Assembly (NCBI GenBank): GCA_947652605.1
Contig: OX393579.1
Location: forward strand, 50,846,970-50,910,969
Direction of reading: 5' to 3'
Origin: Elmis aenea
Lineage: Eukaryota > Arthropoda > Insecta > Coleoptera > Elmidae
Length of the DNA: 64,000 bases
Shown here: positions 43,410 through 54,526 of the stretch, in pieces
Layout: every line of letters begins with the position of its first letter
Position numbering within the stretch: position 1 is the first letter of the stretch
Program-made: the position numbers and the translations under genes
The notes under the pieces: model-generated
Databases searched by the model: none
What the model was told of the DNA's origin: nothing
Seen by the model: the letters and a program-made list of their open reading frames with translations, nothing else

Positions 43410-44407
43410 TACAGGGTGTTTCTTAAATATTGCGAAAAAAATCGGGAGGTGATTCCTTATCGAAAGTTAAGGGGAGTCTTTCATATAATTTTGGTTTTAG
43501 ACGTCTCCTTTCGGAGCGGTAAAATTTGGATGAATGTAGAAGAATGATATTTGGTAGATGTTTTATACTTATTAAAAGGTTTCCCATAGTAATATTTTTC
43601 CACCTTCACATGGGGCTGAAAAGTGCGACCCCTCTTGGTTTTGTATCAAAACTTTTTGGTGGGTTGAAATTTTCCAATTAAAAATAATTTTTTAAAGCTT
43701 GATTTATTCAAAAACTTTTTTTCTTCTTTAGTTCACGTAAAAGCTACCGTTTTTGAGTAAAAAATAAAATAAGTAAATATGAACCATCAAATATTCCAAT
43801 TTAAAACGATTCATTGTGAAGGTTGCCCTGGTTTGTTTTTGTTCATATTGGGTAGAACTGACGGGCGTTTTAGCGTTGTCGCCGCGTAAACGTCAAATTG
43901 AATTACACCCGTCAATTCTACCCAATATGCACATAAACAAAACCATGGCAACCACCAAAATCGTTTTATATTGGAATATTTGATGGTTCATGTTTACTTA
44001 TATTTTTTACTCAAACGGAAGGTTTCACGAGTAAAACTATAGAATAAAAAAAGTTCCTGAATAAATCAAGCTTTCAAAAATATATTTAATTGCAAAATTT
44101 CAACCCACCAAAAAGTTCTGATAAAAAAAAAACTAACACTTTTCAGCCCCCTGTGAAGGTGGGAGATGATTAAAAATATTACTATAGGAAACCTTTTAAT
44201 CAGTACAAAACATATACCACATATCATTCTTCTACATTTATTCAAATTTGATAAATAAAATAAAAACCTAATTTTACCGCTCCCTTTTAGGGGGATGTAA
44301 CTCCGAAAGGAGACGTCTAAGGGAAAAAATGTATATAAAAGACCCCCCCTTTATTTTCAATAAGGAATCACCTCCCAATTTTTGCAATATTTAAGAAACA
44401 CCCTGTA
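43410..44407. mobile_element. Near-perfect 1-kb palindromic TACAGGGTG element
   Basis: It starts TACAGGGTGTTTCTTAAATA and ends with the reverse complement. The two arms of about 450-480 bp are reverse complements almost to the centre, where only a few dozen bp (around 43873-43905) are unpaired. The flanking ATTAT and ATT do not prove more than a TA duplication. A second, single right-arm copy lies at 52127-52429. No coding sequence was found. Confidence 0.85.
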
Positions 44408-44705
44408 TATTATCGTTGAGAATATGGGAAAAATAATTTAAAATAAAGCACCAACATTTCATATTTATGCTTTTTGAAAAACGATCCATTGAAAACTTGA
44501 AAATCACTAACTTGTTTGCACTGCAGAAAAATATGTATTATTTGACAGTTGTTGCGTTGCAATTGTTTAATTATGACACCAACGCCTACTGTAGTAAAAC
44601 CTTTTTCCCTAGTTAAAAATACGGATGCTTCACATGGTTGAAAAGCATTTGTTATGGAGATTTGAAAAATGCAAAAATCCAATATGTTGTCCTGAAAATG
44701 TATAA
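44408..44705. other. Unassigned DNA
   Basis: Nothing was recognised between the palindrome and the Harbinger-like element. Confidence 0.4.
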
Positions 44706-44921
44706 CTGGGGCGCTATTCCCAACTCGCTCGCTTTGAACAGCAGTGCTAATGAAAGCGAGCGTCGTCAATGCGAGTGGAGCGGTCGCTTCTGTATTCTCA
44801 TTTACCCCTGCCTTTGCAATTCTTCGACGCGAGTGGTAGATGTTGCAACATTGGAATTTTGCATGGGCTGTCACTTTGCCGCCAGTTTTTGAATGTTCTG
44901 TGGTTTTTGTTTTGATTGATT

Positions 44922-45115
44922 ATGGGGAAATTAACGGAGCAGCAGAAAGCTGCATCAGTAGAAATTCTTGGGAGAATAGTTAATTATTAAGTTGCAAATT
45001 TTCACAAAATTTTACATATAACGATGCCCAAAAGCAATGGAGTGTAATTGCTACAAATTTAAATAGTATGTAAAATGTATTGGAATGAGTATCCCTCGAA
45101 AGTCTAAATTTTTTT
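44922..45115 (+). pseudogene. Myb/SANT (zeste-like) DNA-binding protein remnant
   Basis: The first frame reads MGKLTEQQKAASVEILGRIV, then a stop. A second frame continues KFSQNFTYNDAQKQWSVIAT and NLNSM, and a third gives CKMYWNEYPSKV. Together they follow the zeste-type Myb/SANT pattern: an N-terminal helix after K.TE.QK, then F...F....AQ..W..+A..LNS, then a W-containing helix with K.K. Two frameshifts and stops make it non-functional. It lies just inside the left end of the Harbinger-like element. Confidence 0.5.
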
Positions 45116-45607
45116 CGAAATTCATCGACATTTAATTGTGTAAATGTAGGTTTGCCAGATATCCTGAATGTATAAAAAGAACAATACGAATCAAAAAAGA
45201 GAACATTGCGGAATTAACTGAAAAACACATTTATTAAGAAAAAATTTGCACAATTGTAGCAAAAATAGATTATTCTTATATATTATTTCTAATTACACAT
45301 ATATCAGTAAAATTATTTACATATATATTCATAAATATAATATAAATCATTGAAAATTCGTTTCTTTGGTTGGAGAAATCACGTCCTAATAAACTAACAT
45401 ACCTAGTATAAAGTAGCCTTCTCCCCAATAAAATCGGTTATTTAGATTCCTTTCCATATTATTAATAAAAAAAAAATATTTATTCATTAAATACCTAAAT
45501 TTATTAGAATCGATACAGTTAGTTTCTCCTGTTGTTTGATTATAGGTTAAATAAACGCATAGTAGCTGGTTTTCAAACAGGTTTATTCGTTGCAAATTTT
45601 AAAAAAG

Positions 45608-45654
45608 ATCCGACATGTTTCGCCGATGTTATTTTATCGGCATCCTTAGGGATG
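45608..45654 (-). ncRNA. Decayed hammerhead-like motif (minus strand)
   Basis: This mirror copy of the motif at 45799-45844 has the same stems and the GAAACATGTC part. The first core box reads CTAAGGA, so the invariant G of CUGANGA is changed to A, which should abolish cleavage. Confidence 0.5.
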
Positions 45655-45798
45655 TTTTTTTAAAAAGTTGAAAAATGTTGAATTATGTTAAAATTGTTGA
45701 ACATTTGTGTTGTTTTAAAATCAACAGATAATTCAATTTTTTCACAAATGTTTAACAATTTTAACTTAATTCAACATTTTTCAACTTTTTAAAAAAAC

Positions 45799-45844
45799 AT
45801 CCCTGAGGATGCCGATAAAATAACATCGGCGAAACATGTCGGAT
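45799..45844 (+). ncRNA. Hammerhead-ribozyme-like motif (plus strand)
   Basis: Read in order: ATCC (stem I), CTGAGGA (core CUGANGA), an extra T, GCCGAT (stem II), loop AAAATAAC, ATCGGC (stem II), GAA (core), ACATGT (self-complementary stem III), C (cleavage site), GGAT (stem I). All conserved core bases are present. The self-complementary, loop-less stem III would require a dimer, as proposed for minimal hammerheads of this kind. The unpaired T after the first core box departs from the textbook structure. Confidence 0.55.
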
Positions 45845-46599
45845 CTTTTTTAAAATTTGCAACGAATAAACCTGTTTGAAAACCAGCAACTTTTCGTTTA
45901 TTTAATTTATTAGAATCTTTTGGTTCTTTAAGAAACATTTTTTTCATACATTTATTCCTTTTTAATTAAATTTAATTTTTGAAGTAATAGATGTTAGGAT
46001 GTTTTTTTTTTCGTTAGAAAATCTGTATTATTTTTAAACTCATAAACATAATTACAAGAAATATTCTTGTAATTGTATGCATTAAGTTTAAGTTCGAATA
46101 TTAAATGAACTTCACTAAACATTCTCATTTCAAAAAAGGGTAACCGAAAAAGAGAACAAAAGTGAATATTTTTACATGAAAAAAAAAAAAGAAATATCAG
46201 AATTAAAAAAGAGAAAATGTTTCTTTAAAGTGATATTCTGGCAACCCTATGTAAATGAATTTAATAATATTAAATTATAAGTTTCGGCCACATCATTTTA
46301 AGCCTGTTCTAAGTCCTCAATTAAATTGATAAATTTAATATCATCCATAATAAAAGAAAACAACAACTCACAACACACACAAAGGTTACGATTTGAGTGC
46401 AAAGCGAGCGGTATTTGCCAAGAGGAGTGGGTCTACCCACTCGCGTAGAACGCGAATGGAGCGCCTGCGAGAGGAGACGTTGGGAATACGATTGTCAGTG
46501 GTTTGTGCACCCCTAGCGTTCAACGGTAGCGATATCGCTGAACAGGAGGAGTTGAGAATACCAGCCCTGGATTATTGTTACGCCTGTAATTGCGCAACT

Positions 46600-46679
46600 T
46601 TTTCCCCATTTAACCGATTTAGTATTTCTAACGGTTTCCGAGATACCCATGTACTTCATTTTAAACTGGACACCCTGTA
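46600..46679 (-). repeat. Unpaired TACAGGGTG transposon end
   Basis: On the minus strand it reads TACAGGGTGTCCAGTTTAAA, then TATCTCGGAAACCGTTAGAA, then TCGGTTAAATGGGG. The same order of blocks occurs at 55.68, 57.1 and 62.8 kb. No partner lies nearby. Confidence 0.6.
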
Positions 46680-47641
46680 TGTTGCCAATTGGCAACACTA
46701 TGCCTTTAAGGGTTAACTTTATTTTATCAAATTAAACTTGAAAATGAGTGTATAGGAATCTTTATATTAAAAAAAAATCAATTAAGCCAGTTACGCTTTC
46801 TAATATAAATATATTAGTCGAATACGCTGTCGTGAGTGAATTCCTTATTGTCTAGATTCCTTGCCGCACAAAAAATAAACAACCAATTTTAATATGGTTA
46901 AAAAAACAATATTACACAACGAGCTAATAAATATTCTAATGGTAATAAGCAATTTCAGATGCAAAAACCAAACTAATAATTTGTTTTCCACGGTTGCATT
47001 CACGTTTTTGTCGATTACATATCGTGATTCGTTGTCGTAATAAGTAAACAACATTCCTTTATATTCGGTTATTTTTTCACGATATTATCCACCAAGTGCT
47101 TCATTTATTGTCGTTATAGTTCAATGGACCTTTTATTCTTCTAAAATTGGCTGCCAACAATAAAAACACGATGGAAATTGTTTTATTAAAGCTTTTGATT
47201 ACGGCTTTTGTGCTGCCTTTATTGATATTTCAATCGATTCGTAAAATACAAATGAAATTGCCAGCAGTTATGGAAGTTCAATTACGCAACATGGTATTTA
47301 TTTTATTTATCAATGCATTAATAAATCAATGTCTACGTGAAACAAATGCACCGGGGAAAGTTGTTAAATATATACTTACATAACATACTAAACGTATATA
47401 ACTGTAATTAACTATCGAAGTATTGCGACTTTTAATTTATATTTATTATTGAATTTGTAGTTGTGTACGGTATTCATAATTATTTCGCAAGATTTTTGTT
47501 TTAATTTTTTTTGCAAAAATGATGAAACTGAATCCATTTATGAGTTATCTAACAAGGTAAACCTAGTAACAACAAAGAACAGGAAAAATACTTGCCATAA
47601 CAGCGATAGGTTTAAATCCCAAAGCATTTACAAATTTTACA
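46680..47641. other. Unassigned DNA
   Basis: No convincing gene. A short frame from about 47171 has a hydrophobic start (MEIVLLKLLITAFVLPLL), but no further support. Confidence 0.35.
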
Positions 47642-47649
47642 GTTTAAAG

Positions 47650-49324
47650 CAGGGTTGGCAAAAACCCGGGTTTAATCAATAAAACCCAGTGGGCTGGGTT
47701 TTATTGGGTTTTATTGGGTCGTAAAACCGGGTTTTATTAGGTTTTATTGGTTTTTTAAAGTGATAATCGTACAAACTAAATATACTATTATGTATGTAGG
47801 GTAACTAGATTGTTTCACCAGAAAGCGGGTAAATAGATGTATTTAATACATTTAAAAAAAATGTATCACACAAAAATGTATTTGTTTGCATTCACTATAC
47901 ATCGCAATGTACTTACGGCTGTCCCACAACGTATGCCTTCGCAAATTTTTGCATAAATTGAATGTTTGTGACCGAAATAAAACGTTTTTAAGGACAATCT
48001 TTTTTTAAATGTCTAGCTTCATATACCCTGTATATGTCCAGAATTCGACGCTCGCTATTGAGAACTTTTAACTTTTTTTAGATGAATTTTTCCCCGTGGC
48101 TATGAGATATAGCAGAAAAGTTATATTACAAAAGTTGTAAATATTTTTGATCCCAAACATTATTTTGTCGTTTTGTACGAATCATATTATGACAACCTTA
48201 AAGATTGTTGCCTGTGAAGCTCTACCTGGTATTAACTGTAAACGATTCTAGCAATAAGTAATTTAAAATTATATACAAAAGGTGACTTCTACCTGAATTA
48301 GGTAAGCCTATTATACTAATATGTGTGAACCTATATGACAGGTTTTGTTTTAAAGTAATTATAATTAGATCTGAACATTATTCCGAATGCGATAATAGCG
48401 TTCATAAAATACTAAATAATGGTGGATTGTATTCGGATGCCTGCAATATTTTACAGATGTTTTCAATCTTATCAAAAGCTTTAGATGCATTACAAAATGA
48501 TAATGTTTCTTTGTCTTTGAAATACTATCAACGCCAAAAATCAAACCATTAATTAAAAAACGAATGCAGAGTGCATTAACACCGGCACATTACTTAGCAA
48601 ATATTATGGACCCAAATTATTTGGGAAAATCACTAAGCAGCGAAGATGAACTCATTGCAGAAGAATGGCTGATGAAAAAACATCGAAATTTCCTGACTTA
48701 TTTTTTAGCGTTTAAAATTCAAGATACTGATTACTTCCCAAAATCGATGTTTCACCGCGATGTGATCGATAAATTTAGTGCTTCAAAATGGTGGAAGATA
48801 TTAAAAGTTAAAAGTGCAAAAAACACATAATTGCCCATGGATTTTTGCGATTTTTTTATTTCGCTGCACAATTGTCCTGCGAGTTCTGCATCAATTGAAC
48901 GCATATTTTCCACATATGGCCTGAGCTGGAATAAACTAAGAAATAAACTAGGGCTCGAAAAAGCCCTGAAATTAGTCCAGATATACAGATACTTAAGGTT
49001 AGATAATATATATGTAAGTTAGATATAACTTTATTTTTTATTATATATAAATTGATCTGTCTTAAATAAATAATTTACTAAAAATTACATAAATATTTAT
49101 TTTTCACTGTTTCTAATTATATGTATAATGAATTACATATATATAAAAGTATAAAATGATTAAATTATGGGTATCTACATTATATGCCTATTTAAAAAAA
49201 AATATTTAAATTTAATATAATAAACATATAATCTAAAAAAACCCGGGCGGGTTTTCCCCAATTAAACCCACCCAATAAAACCCACCCGGGTTTTATTGGG
49301 TTACCCAGTGGGCAGCCAACCCTG
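47650..49324 (+). mobile_element. hAT transposon with 8-bp target duplication, internally deleted
   Basis: The ends are CAGGGTTGGC and GCCAACCCTG. GTTTAAAG is duplicated perfectly at 47642-47649 and 49325-49332. The subterminal regions are built from AAAACCCGGGTTTTATTGGG-like repeats in both orientations (47660-47750 and 49235-49305). The interior encodes the C-terminal part of an hAT transposase on the plus strand, but the N-terminal BED finger and most of the catalytic core are missing. Confidence 0.93.
48325..49022 (+). pseudogene. hAT transposase C-terminal region with dimerisation domain
   Basis: Three frames together give SEHYSECDNSVHKILNNGGL, then ALTPAHYLANIMDPNYLGKS, then MKKHRNFLTYFLAFKIQDTD, then SASKWWKILK. 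After a stop comes FFISLHNCPASSASIERIFS, then TYGLSWNKLRNKLGLEKALK. The last part is the hAT C-terminal dimerisation domain (SSASIER.FS..G...K.RN+L). An internal deletion joins LSLKYYQR to the later block, and there is a stop before the dimerisation domain. It is non-functional but well preserved, so insertion was probably not ancient. Confidence 0.92.
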
Positions 49325-49332
49325 GTTTAAAG

Positions 49333-51985
49333 ACTAACAATTTTGAGTGCAATTCAAATACAAAATTGGATTATTTAATGAAAATTTCCAAAGTAACATT
49401 TTTACTAAAGAAATGTTACATATTTGCTTACTCATTTTAAAGACATCGTTTTTTTTTACAGAAATTTTGGAAAACAGTCAAAAAGACAATCATCTTAATT
49501 CACAATAAAGCATTAATCGCAAAAAGCACACCTGTATAGAAATGTCAAAGTAGGCTTACGTCAAAATTGACAACGTAATTACATGTGTATATTAGCCAAA
49601 CAGCCGATAAATCGCAGGTATTATGTGATCGTAGAAAAAGTAGGCTACATAACACGAGTTGTTAAGCAATAACGCACTTGTGGAAATACGCACTTGCCGC
49701 TACGCGGCTCCGTGCTTCTTACAACTCTGGTTATGTAATAAATATACTATTAAATTCATGCATGGGTATAAGAACAAACTGACTAACAACAGAAATATTT
49801 AGCAGCATTATACGTATTATAACGGCCGCGCTGTGTATTGAATGTTATTTTTATTTTCATTGTTGTAATTATTATTTAAAATTCAAATTTGTGTTGCCTT
49901 GTGCACAGGTTACAAGTTAAAAAACAGTATTTCGTAACCTTTCGGTGGTATCCGCAAAAAAACTCCAATGAAGTTGGCTCTTTTAGTTGTAGGAGTAATA
50001 TTTTTAAAGCTTAATATCGTTTAGTGTTTTAAAACATTTAAATATTACTTTAAAACTATTAATTTTTAAGTACAAATTAGAAATTGAAGTAGTTTCGAAA
50101 TCACAAGAATACAAAATATACAAAGTGTTTGTTTAAAAAACAACTAAGGTACGCCCAATGTACGCAACAACCAACAACAAAACACTACAGGTACCTAGTA
50201 GAAAATTAGTTTGGGTTGTACTTAATGACCACCAACAACAAATAATCAAAACTGTTTTAAAAATGTTAACCCATAGCAGAACTATCGAATAATTCTTGGG
50301 TGGGACGACGACAGATCAACAGAAATTATTTGTTGATAGATTAAAGGCAAAAATTATTGTCCTGTTTCCTCCCAACCTACAGTAACATTTAATGTTTGAT
50401 ATTTTATACAGGAATTTTATTGATTGTGAACTTAAAAATCTCATATATTTGATGAACTTCTTCCAGACGATTCGTCGTTCTTTATCTTATGTTAGTTAGT
50501 AAATAAAAGTAAATGTATAGTCCTTATCGTAAAGAGCAAGTTTTGTCACATAGGCACAGCCTGTAGTGACGATATTTCTAAAATTTTTGTTGTATAGAGG
50601 ATTTCCAACCAGTTTTCGTAATAATTGTCTGTTCTTTTCGTTTTGTAAAAGCGAAATAGCCAAGTAGTATAACTATTTTTAAAAACTCTTAAAGCACTAT
50701 TTCCAGCAATAAACACTAAACAGAAATTCCTCTAGAGATATGCAAATTGTGTTACATACTTCAAGCAGAAAACCCCTGTATTTATTCTTTTGTTTTTAAT
50801 AACTACAGTTAGCGTTTGTTTTGCCTAGCATATAATTATTTGAGGACTAGATATTAACTTTGGCGTTTCGAGTGTTTGCAAGATGAATTATACCTTAGTG
50901 TTTTAGTACAAAATTTCAATTAAAAACGAAAAAATGAGCGATGTGTTAAATTTGTAAATTTCCGTCCTGGAAAATTCAGCGCTCTCTGCAATGATTCATG
51001 ATGCAGTGATATTAAAAAGTAATTTATATGTGCGAGCTTTTTATTCTCGCTTTTTCTCCTTTATTTTTATTCTCCGCACTTGCCTCATAAAATAGCTTTT
51101 ATTTTCAGTTTCTGTAATTCCGCTCCACAGACACAAAAATGTTGTACATATTTTATTCATACTTTTTAATTTATAAATTATTAAACGAATACATATTATT
51201 CGTTCGTCCCCTTAATGTTCTGAGACTCTCTGGGTTATCCTTTATGTTGGTTCGTATGAATTTATCGGTTTAAAAAAGCTCGCCTACCAAAATTCTCCAA
51301 ATTAAAATTCTTCTTGGTAAACAGAAACGAATTATAATCTAATTTCACGCTTTAAATTTCAAATAAGGAGGTAAGTTTTTATTATTTTGCGTTGGCATGC
51401 CTCCGCGATTGTGTACTCGACGATTTTAAATGTGTTTAAATTCTAGTGAGGACGATTAGACACAGTTTAATTCGTGGCTAATTTAATAATATTGTGGCTA
51501 GTATACGTGGACAGTTATTTTTGTTGTAAATTTCGTTACACACGCTACGTAATAAAAGGTAATCTACAGTTATTATCACTGTACAAGAAATAAAATGCAT
51601 AAAAGTGTACAAAACTGATAAAAAATATCGTTTTGGGACCGGTTTTCAGTAGGTTATCGCGCCTTTTTAATTTATTTGCTGTGTTCTTTGAGTTAGATAA
51701 CCTCGTCGTTGTACCCTTTATCAAAAGTAGAAAATGGAAGGCAAATTAAACTGTTTGCGTGATAATTTATAATTAACTTATGTTACATATTTTACTACTG
51801 TAAAATATACTACAGTTACTGTAGTACTAAAAAAATCAGTGCGTAATTAAATATTTTTAAGGCTTATCTGCACTTATGTATTATCTAATTATATGTCCTT
51901 CATTGGTTAAACCTCTTATGTATATTTTTTTACCGTTGAGAAATTTCAAAGAAATAATAATTACCTGTTGCTGGATCTGAGAAAC
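49333..51985. other. Unassigned AT-rich DNA
   Basis: About 2.6 kb without a recognisable gene or transposon. A small perfect hairpin (GCCGCTACGCGGC) lies near 49694. It may be intron or intergenic sequence. Confidence 0.45.
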
Positions 51986-51989
51986 AAGA

Positions 51990-52125
51990 AGTTCAATTTA
52001 AGATCATCTCCCCTTTTTCTATTTTTGCCACGACTAAAGTGGTGACATTGATCGTATGAGGACGAGCATTATCTTGTAACAGGGCCATCCAACCTGTTTG
52101 GCGGTTGCGAATTGCTTTTCTCATA
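51990..52125 (-). pseudogene. mariner-like transposase fragment (second catalytic block)
   Basis: The minus-strand translation reads MRKAIRNRQTGWMALLQDNA, then RPHTINVTTLVVAK. QDNARPHT is the second catalytic Asp block of Tc1/mariner-type transposases. Only about 40 codons remain, directly beside a solo arm of the 43.4-kb palindrome family. Whether the two were once one element is unknown. Confidence 0.75.
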
Positions 52126-52126
52126 A

Positions 52127-52429
52127 GTTCTGATAAAAAACCCAACTGGGGTCGCACTTTTCAGCCCCCTGTGAAGGTGGGAGATGATTGAAAATATTAC
52201 TATGGGAAACCTCTTAATAAGTATAAAACATCTGCCAAATATCATTCTCCTACATTAATCCAAATTTGAGAAATACAATAAAAATCTAATTTTTCCGCTC
52301 CCCTTTAGGGGGGTGTAATTCCGAAAGAAGACGTCTAAGGAAAAAAATTTATATGAACGACCCCCCTTAATTTTCGATAAGGAATCACCACCCGATTTTT
52401 TTTTTGCAATACTTAAGAAACGCCCTGTA
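52127..52429 (+). repeat. Solo right arm of the 43.4-44.4 kb palindrome family
   Basis: It matches 44110-44407 in the same orientation through CTTTTCAGCCCCCTGTGAAG and GGTGGGAGATGATT to the terminus GAAACGCCCTGTA. No left arm follows or precedes it. The adjacent transposase fragment raises the possibility that this is the autonomous relative's right end. Confidence 0.8.
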
Positions 52430-52462
52430 CCTATATCTAGAAAACGAATTTTGTCAAGTTAC

Positions 52463-52619
52463 CTTTATTTACAATTTTTTTTGCAATTTCGGGTGCTTGT
52501 GGTGCAGTGATTATCCACACGTCTGTTGCATTTATTATAATGTGTTGACTTTGTCTTCTCAGGAAAACAAATAAACCGATCTTAGCTTCATACTTTTTAG
52601 GAGGTATATCATCCACGGC
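52463..52619 (-). CDS. Candidate internal exon of an unknown host gene
   Basis: The 157-nt minus-strand frame is bounded by an acceptor (AAATTATATTTAG) and a good donor (AAAG then GTAACT). It encodes AVDDIPPKKYEAKIGLFVFL, then RRQSQHIIINATDVWIITAP, then QAPEIAKKIVNK. Codon use is balanced compared with nearby spurious frames. The pattern of a beta strand followed by I.INA.DVWI is faintly like the N-terminal beta-sandwich of M1 aminopeptidases, but this is weak. No partner exon was identified, and a similar-looking frame at 52.74-52.93 kb did not fit in phase. It could also belong to an old transposon. Confidence 0.45.
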
Positions 52620-52621
52620 CT

Positions 52622-54520
52622 AAATATAATTTGTTTTTAATTTAACAATTTTTTTGCGTATAAGTTATAAGTTTGACTAATATGATATGTTAATAACCTG
52701 TGTGTTTGTTACAAATACTTTATAGGGGATCTTATGTTAAGTGCCTTTACGTAAATACGTTGTTGGTACCATAGGCACCCTTGTTCTTAACCTCATAAAG
52801 GGCAATAACCTAAAAAATTAAAATACGTTAGTGGGCTCCACCTTTCGGCTGCTGTTCCCATAACCTCTTTGTTGATTAATAATTTCTTGATCAACTTTGG
52901 CTGTACGAAGCGCACAATTTTGATTACAATATTAACTGAATTAAGTGACTCCTACGATACACTTCAGAAACAACTAAGATATCCAAGTAAACCCTGTTAA
53001 AAGTAAAATAACCGTAACGTCTTAATTTCATTAGTTTTGTGGTTACTTATGATTCAGCTGTTCGTATTATTCTGCTGTTTTTATGTACAACACAAGCATA
53101 AAGTTGTGTGGCAGGGCGTGTCCAGTTTAAGTTACGTTATTTCCTGATAAAGGAAATAGTTAATGCAACTGACAATATTATTTATGGATTTGTTGTAAAA
53201 ACTGCAATTGTAAAGCACTTTATTGTTGTAGGTACCATAAACAAAGGTGTAGAAAATGCAGCTTTTTCGAAACAGTGGAGAATTAATTAACCCGATAGAA
53301 TTAAGACAGGCGTTTAAAACGAGTAAATAAGTACATTCTAAAAGAACTCACTTAAACAAACAAATCTAAACAATTTAATTGTTTTGTTGCGTGACTTTAC
53401 ACAAACTGCCAGAAGCTGATTTATGACTTGAGCTATAATTCCTTGTTTTATGTCGGTGTTAAATAACACTTTATTTTTGTTGTCATTTTAATTTGAAAAG
53501 ATTGCTTTGTACTATAAATTATTTAGCATAGTTTAAATGCCTGGTTTTGTCGTCGGTCATATAGTATATGTAGTTTTTACGCCGCTGTAATTTTTGTATT
53601 TGACACTGCGAAATTTACAGTTTAATATAGTAAGCTTATGACCTGGCCGACTTGATGTTTTTATTTTTAAAACGTTTCATACATTTCGGTGCGCATTTAC
53701 CGATACAAATTAGCTTTTAAATTGAATTTTAGTTTTATGCCGATGCATGTTCTCGTTAAATGTTTCTCAGGTCCGGTTTATAGGTCATTTTTGACAAGCC
53801 ATGTATAACAGTGTAACGACATATCAGCATTACATACGCTCCATTTTTAAAATTGTATATTAATCCCGTATTTATTACAAAAATAATATATTTTATACAG
53901 ATGGAATATACACGGTTTTCTCTTCCAAACTGGAACATAGGAATTTACTATTGTATTGAACGCTTTCGTAGATTTCTGCTCACCAATTTAACTTACAGGA
54001 AAGGTAGTGGTGCCAATATAACGATTAAATTATTACACATCTAATGGTACTAGTAATAAAACTAAGGGTGCGATTTTTTATTGAAGATATTACTCCAAAA
54101 TGTACTGATTTTTAAATTGGAAAGGCCATGTATTTTATTAAACTTTAATTTTGATAGTATATGTCTATGAATTTAATTATTCATCAACGTCACTTAAAGT
54201 AAATATTTTTTAAAGTAATCAAAATTGTCATTGAATTTAATTGAAGAAAGAGTTTTCATGGTAAAACCGTTCTAAATTTGACATAGCGGAATAAGCGATT
54301 TGTTTGCTGTTCAATTCAATAAAAGACCCATACCTTTTGCAAATACAATTTAAAAATATGCCCAAAAGTTTAAAAAAAACTTCCAATATTTGTATGGAAT
54401 CAGAAGTTAGGGTTGGTTAATATTACTATTTTTTATTTTGCAATCCAGTATCGTCCCAATAATAATTATATCGCAAAAAATTGCAAATGCTAGGTACGTC
54501 CTGCGTTGCAAGAAGTTGCA
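52622..54520. other. Unassigned DNA
   Basis: No gene was recognised. Frames open by chance around 52.74-52.93 kb on the minus strand but conflict with each other. Confidence 0.4.
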
Positions 54521-54526
54521 AAATAA

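Larger units (their letters stand above)
45512..45903. mobile_element. Penelope-like inverted terminal piece with hammerhead-like motif
   Basis: The arms (45548-45709 and 45743-45905) are inverted repeats of about 163 bp with few mismatches, separated by 33 nt. The unit is flanked by a perfect 14-bp direct repeat AATTTATTAGAATC (45498-45511 and 45904-45917), the size expected from target-primed retrotransposition. The left side has about 36 bp not mirrored on the right. Each arm contains a hammerhead-ribozyme-like core. Penelope-like retroelements are known to carry hammerheads in their terminal repeats and to be found in inverted arrangements. No reverse transcriptase is present. Confidence 0.6.
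44709..46566 (+). mobile_element. PIF/Harbinger-like element with Myb/SANT-like gene (candidate)
   Basis: The left end reads GGGCGCTATTCCCAAC and the complemented right end GGCTGGTATTCTCAAC (12 of 16 matching). A possible 3-bp duplication, CTG, lies at 44706-44708 and 46567-46569. Subterminal GC-rich zones on both sides share CGCGAGTGG motifs in inverted orientation. A Myb/SANT-like pseudogene starts at 44922; PIF/Harbinger elements typically encode such a protein beside the transposase. No transposase was recognised. A Penelope-like inverted pair is inserted at 45512-45903. Confidence 0.5.

Noticed and set aside
47162..47383. Frame with a hydrophobic start (MEIVLLKLLITAFVLPLL)
   Set aside because: No downstream exon, no family resemblance and strong AT bias; likely a chance frame.
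52740..52935. Minus-strand frames with acceptor-like and donor-like ends beside the 52.5-kb exon
   Set aside because: Two overlapping frames are open in conflicting phases, the implied intron would be about 17 bp, and none joins in phase convincingly to the 52463-52619 exon.
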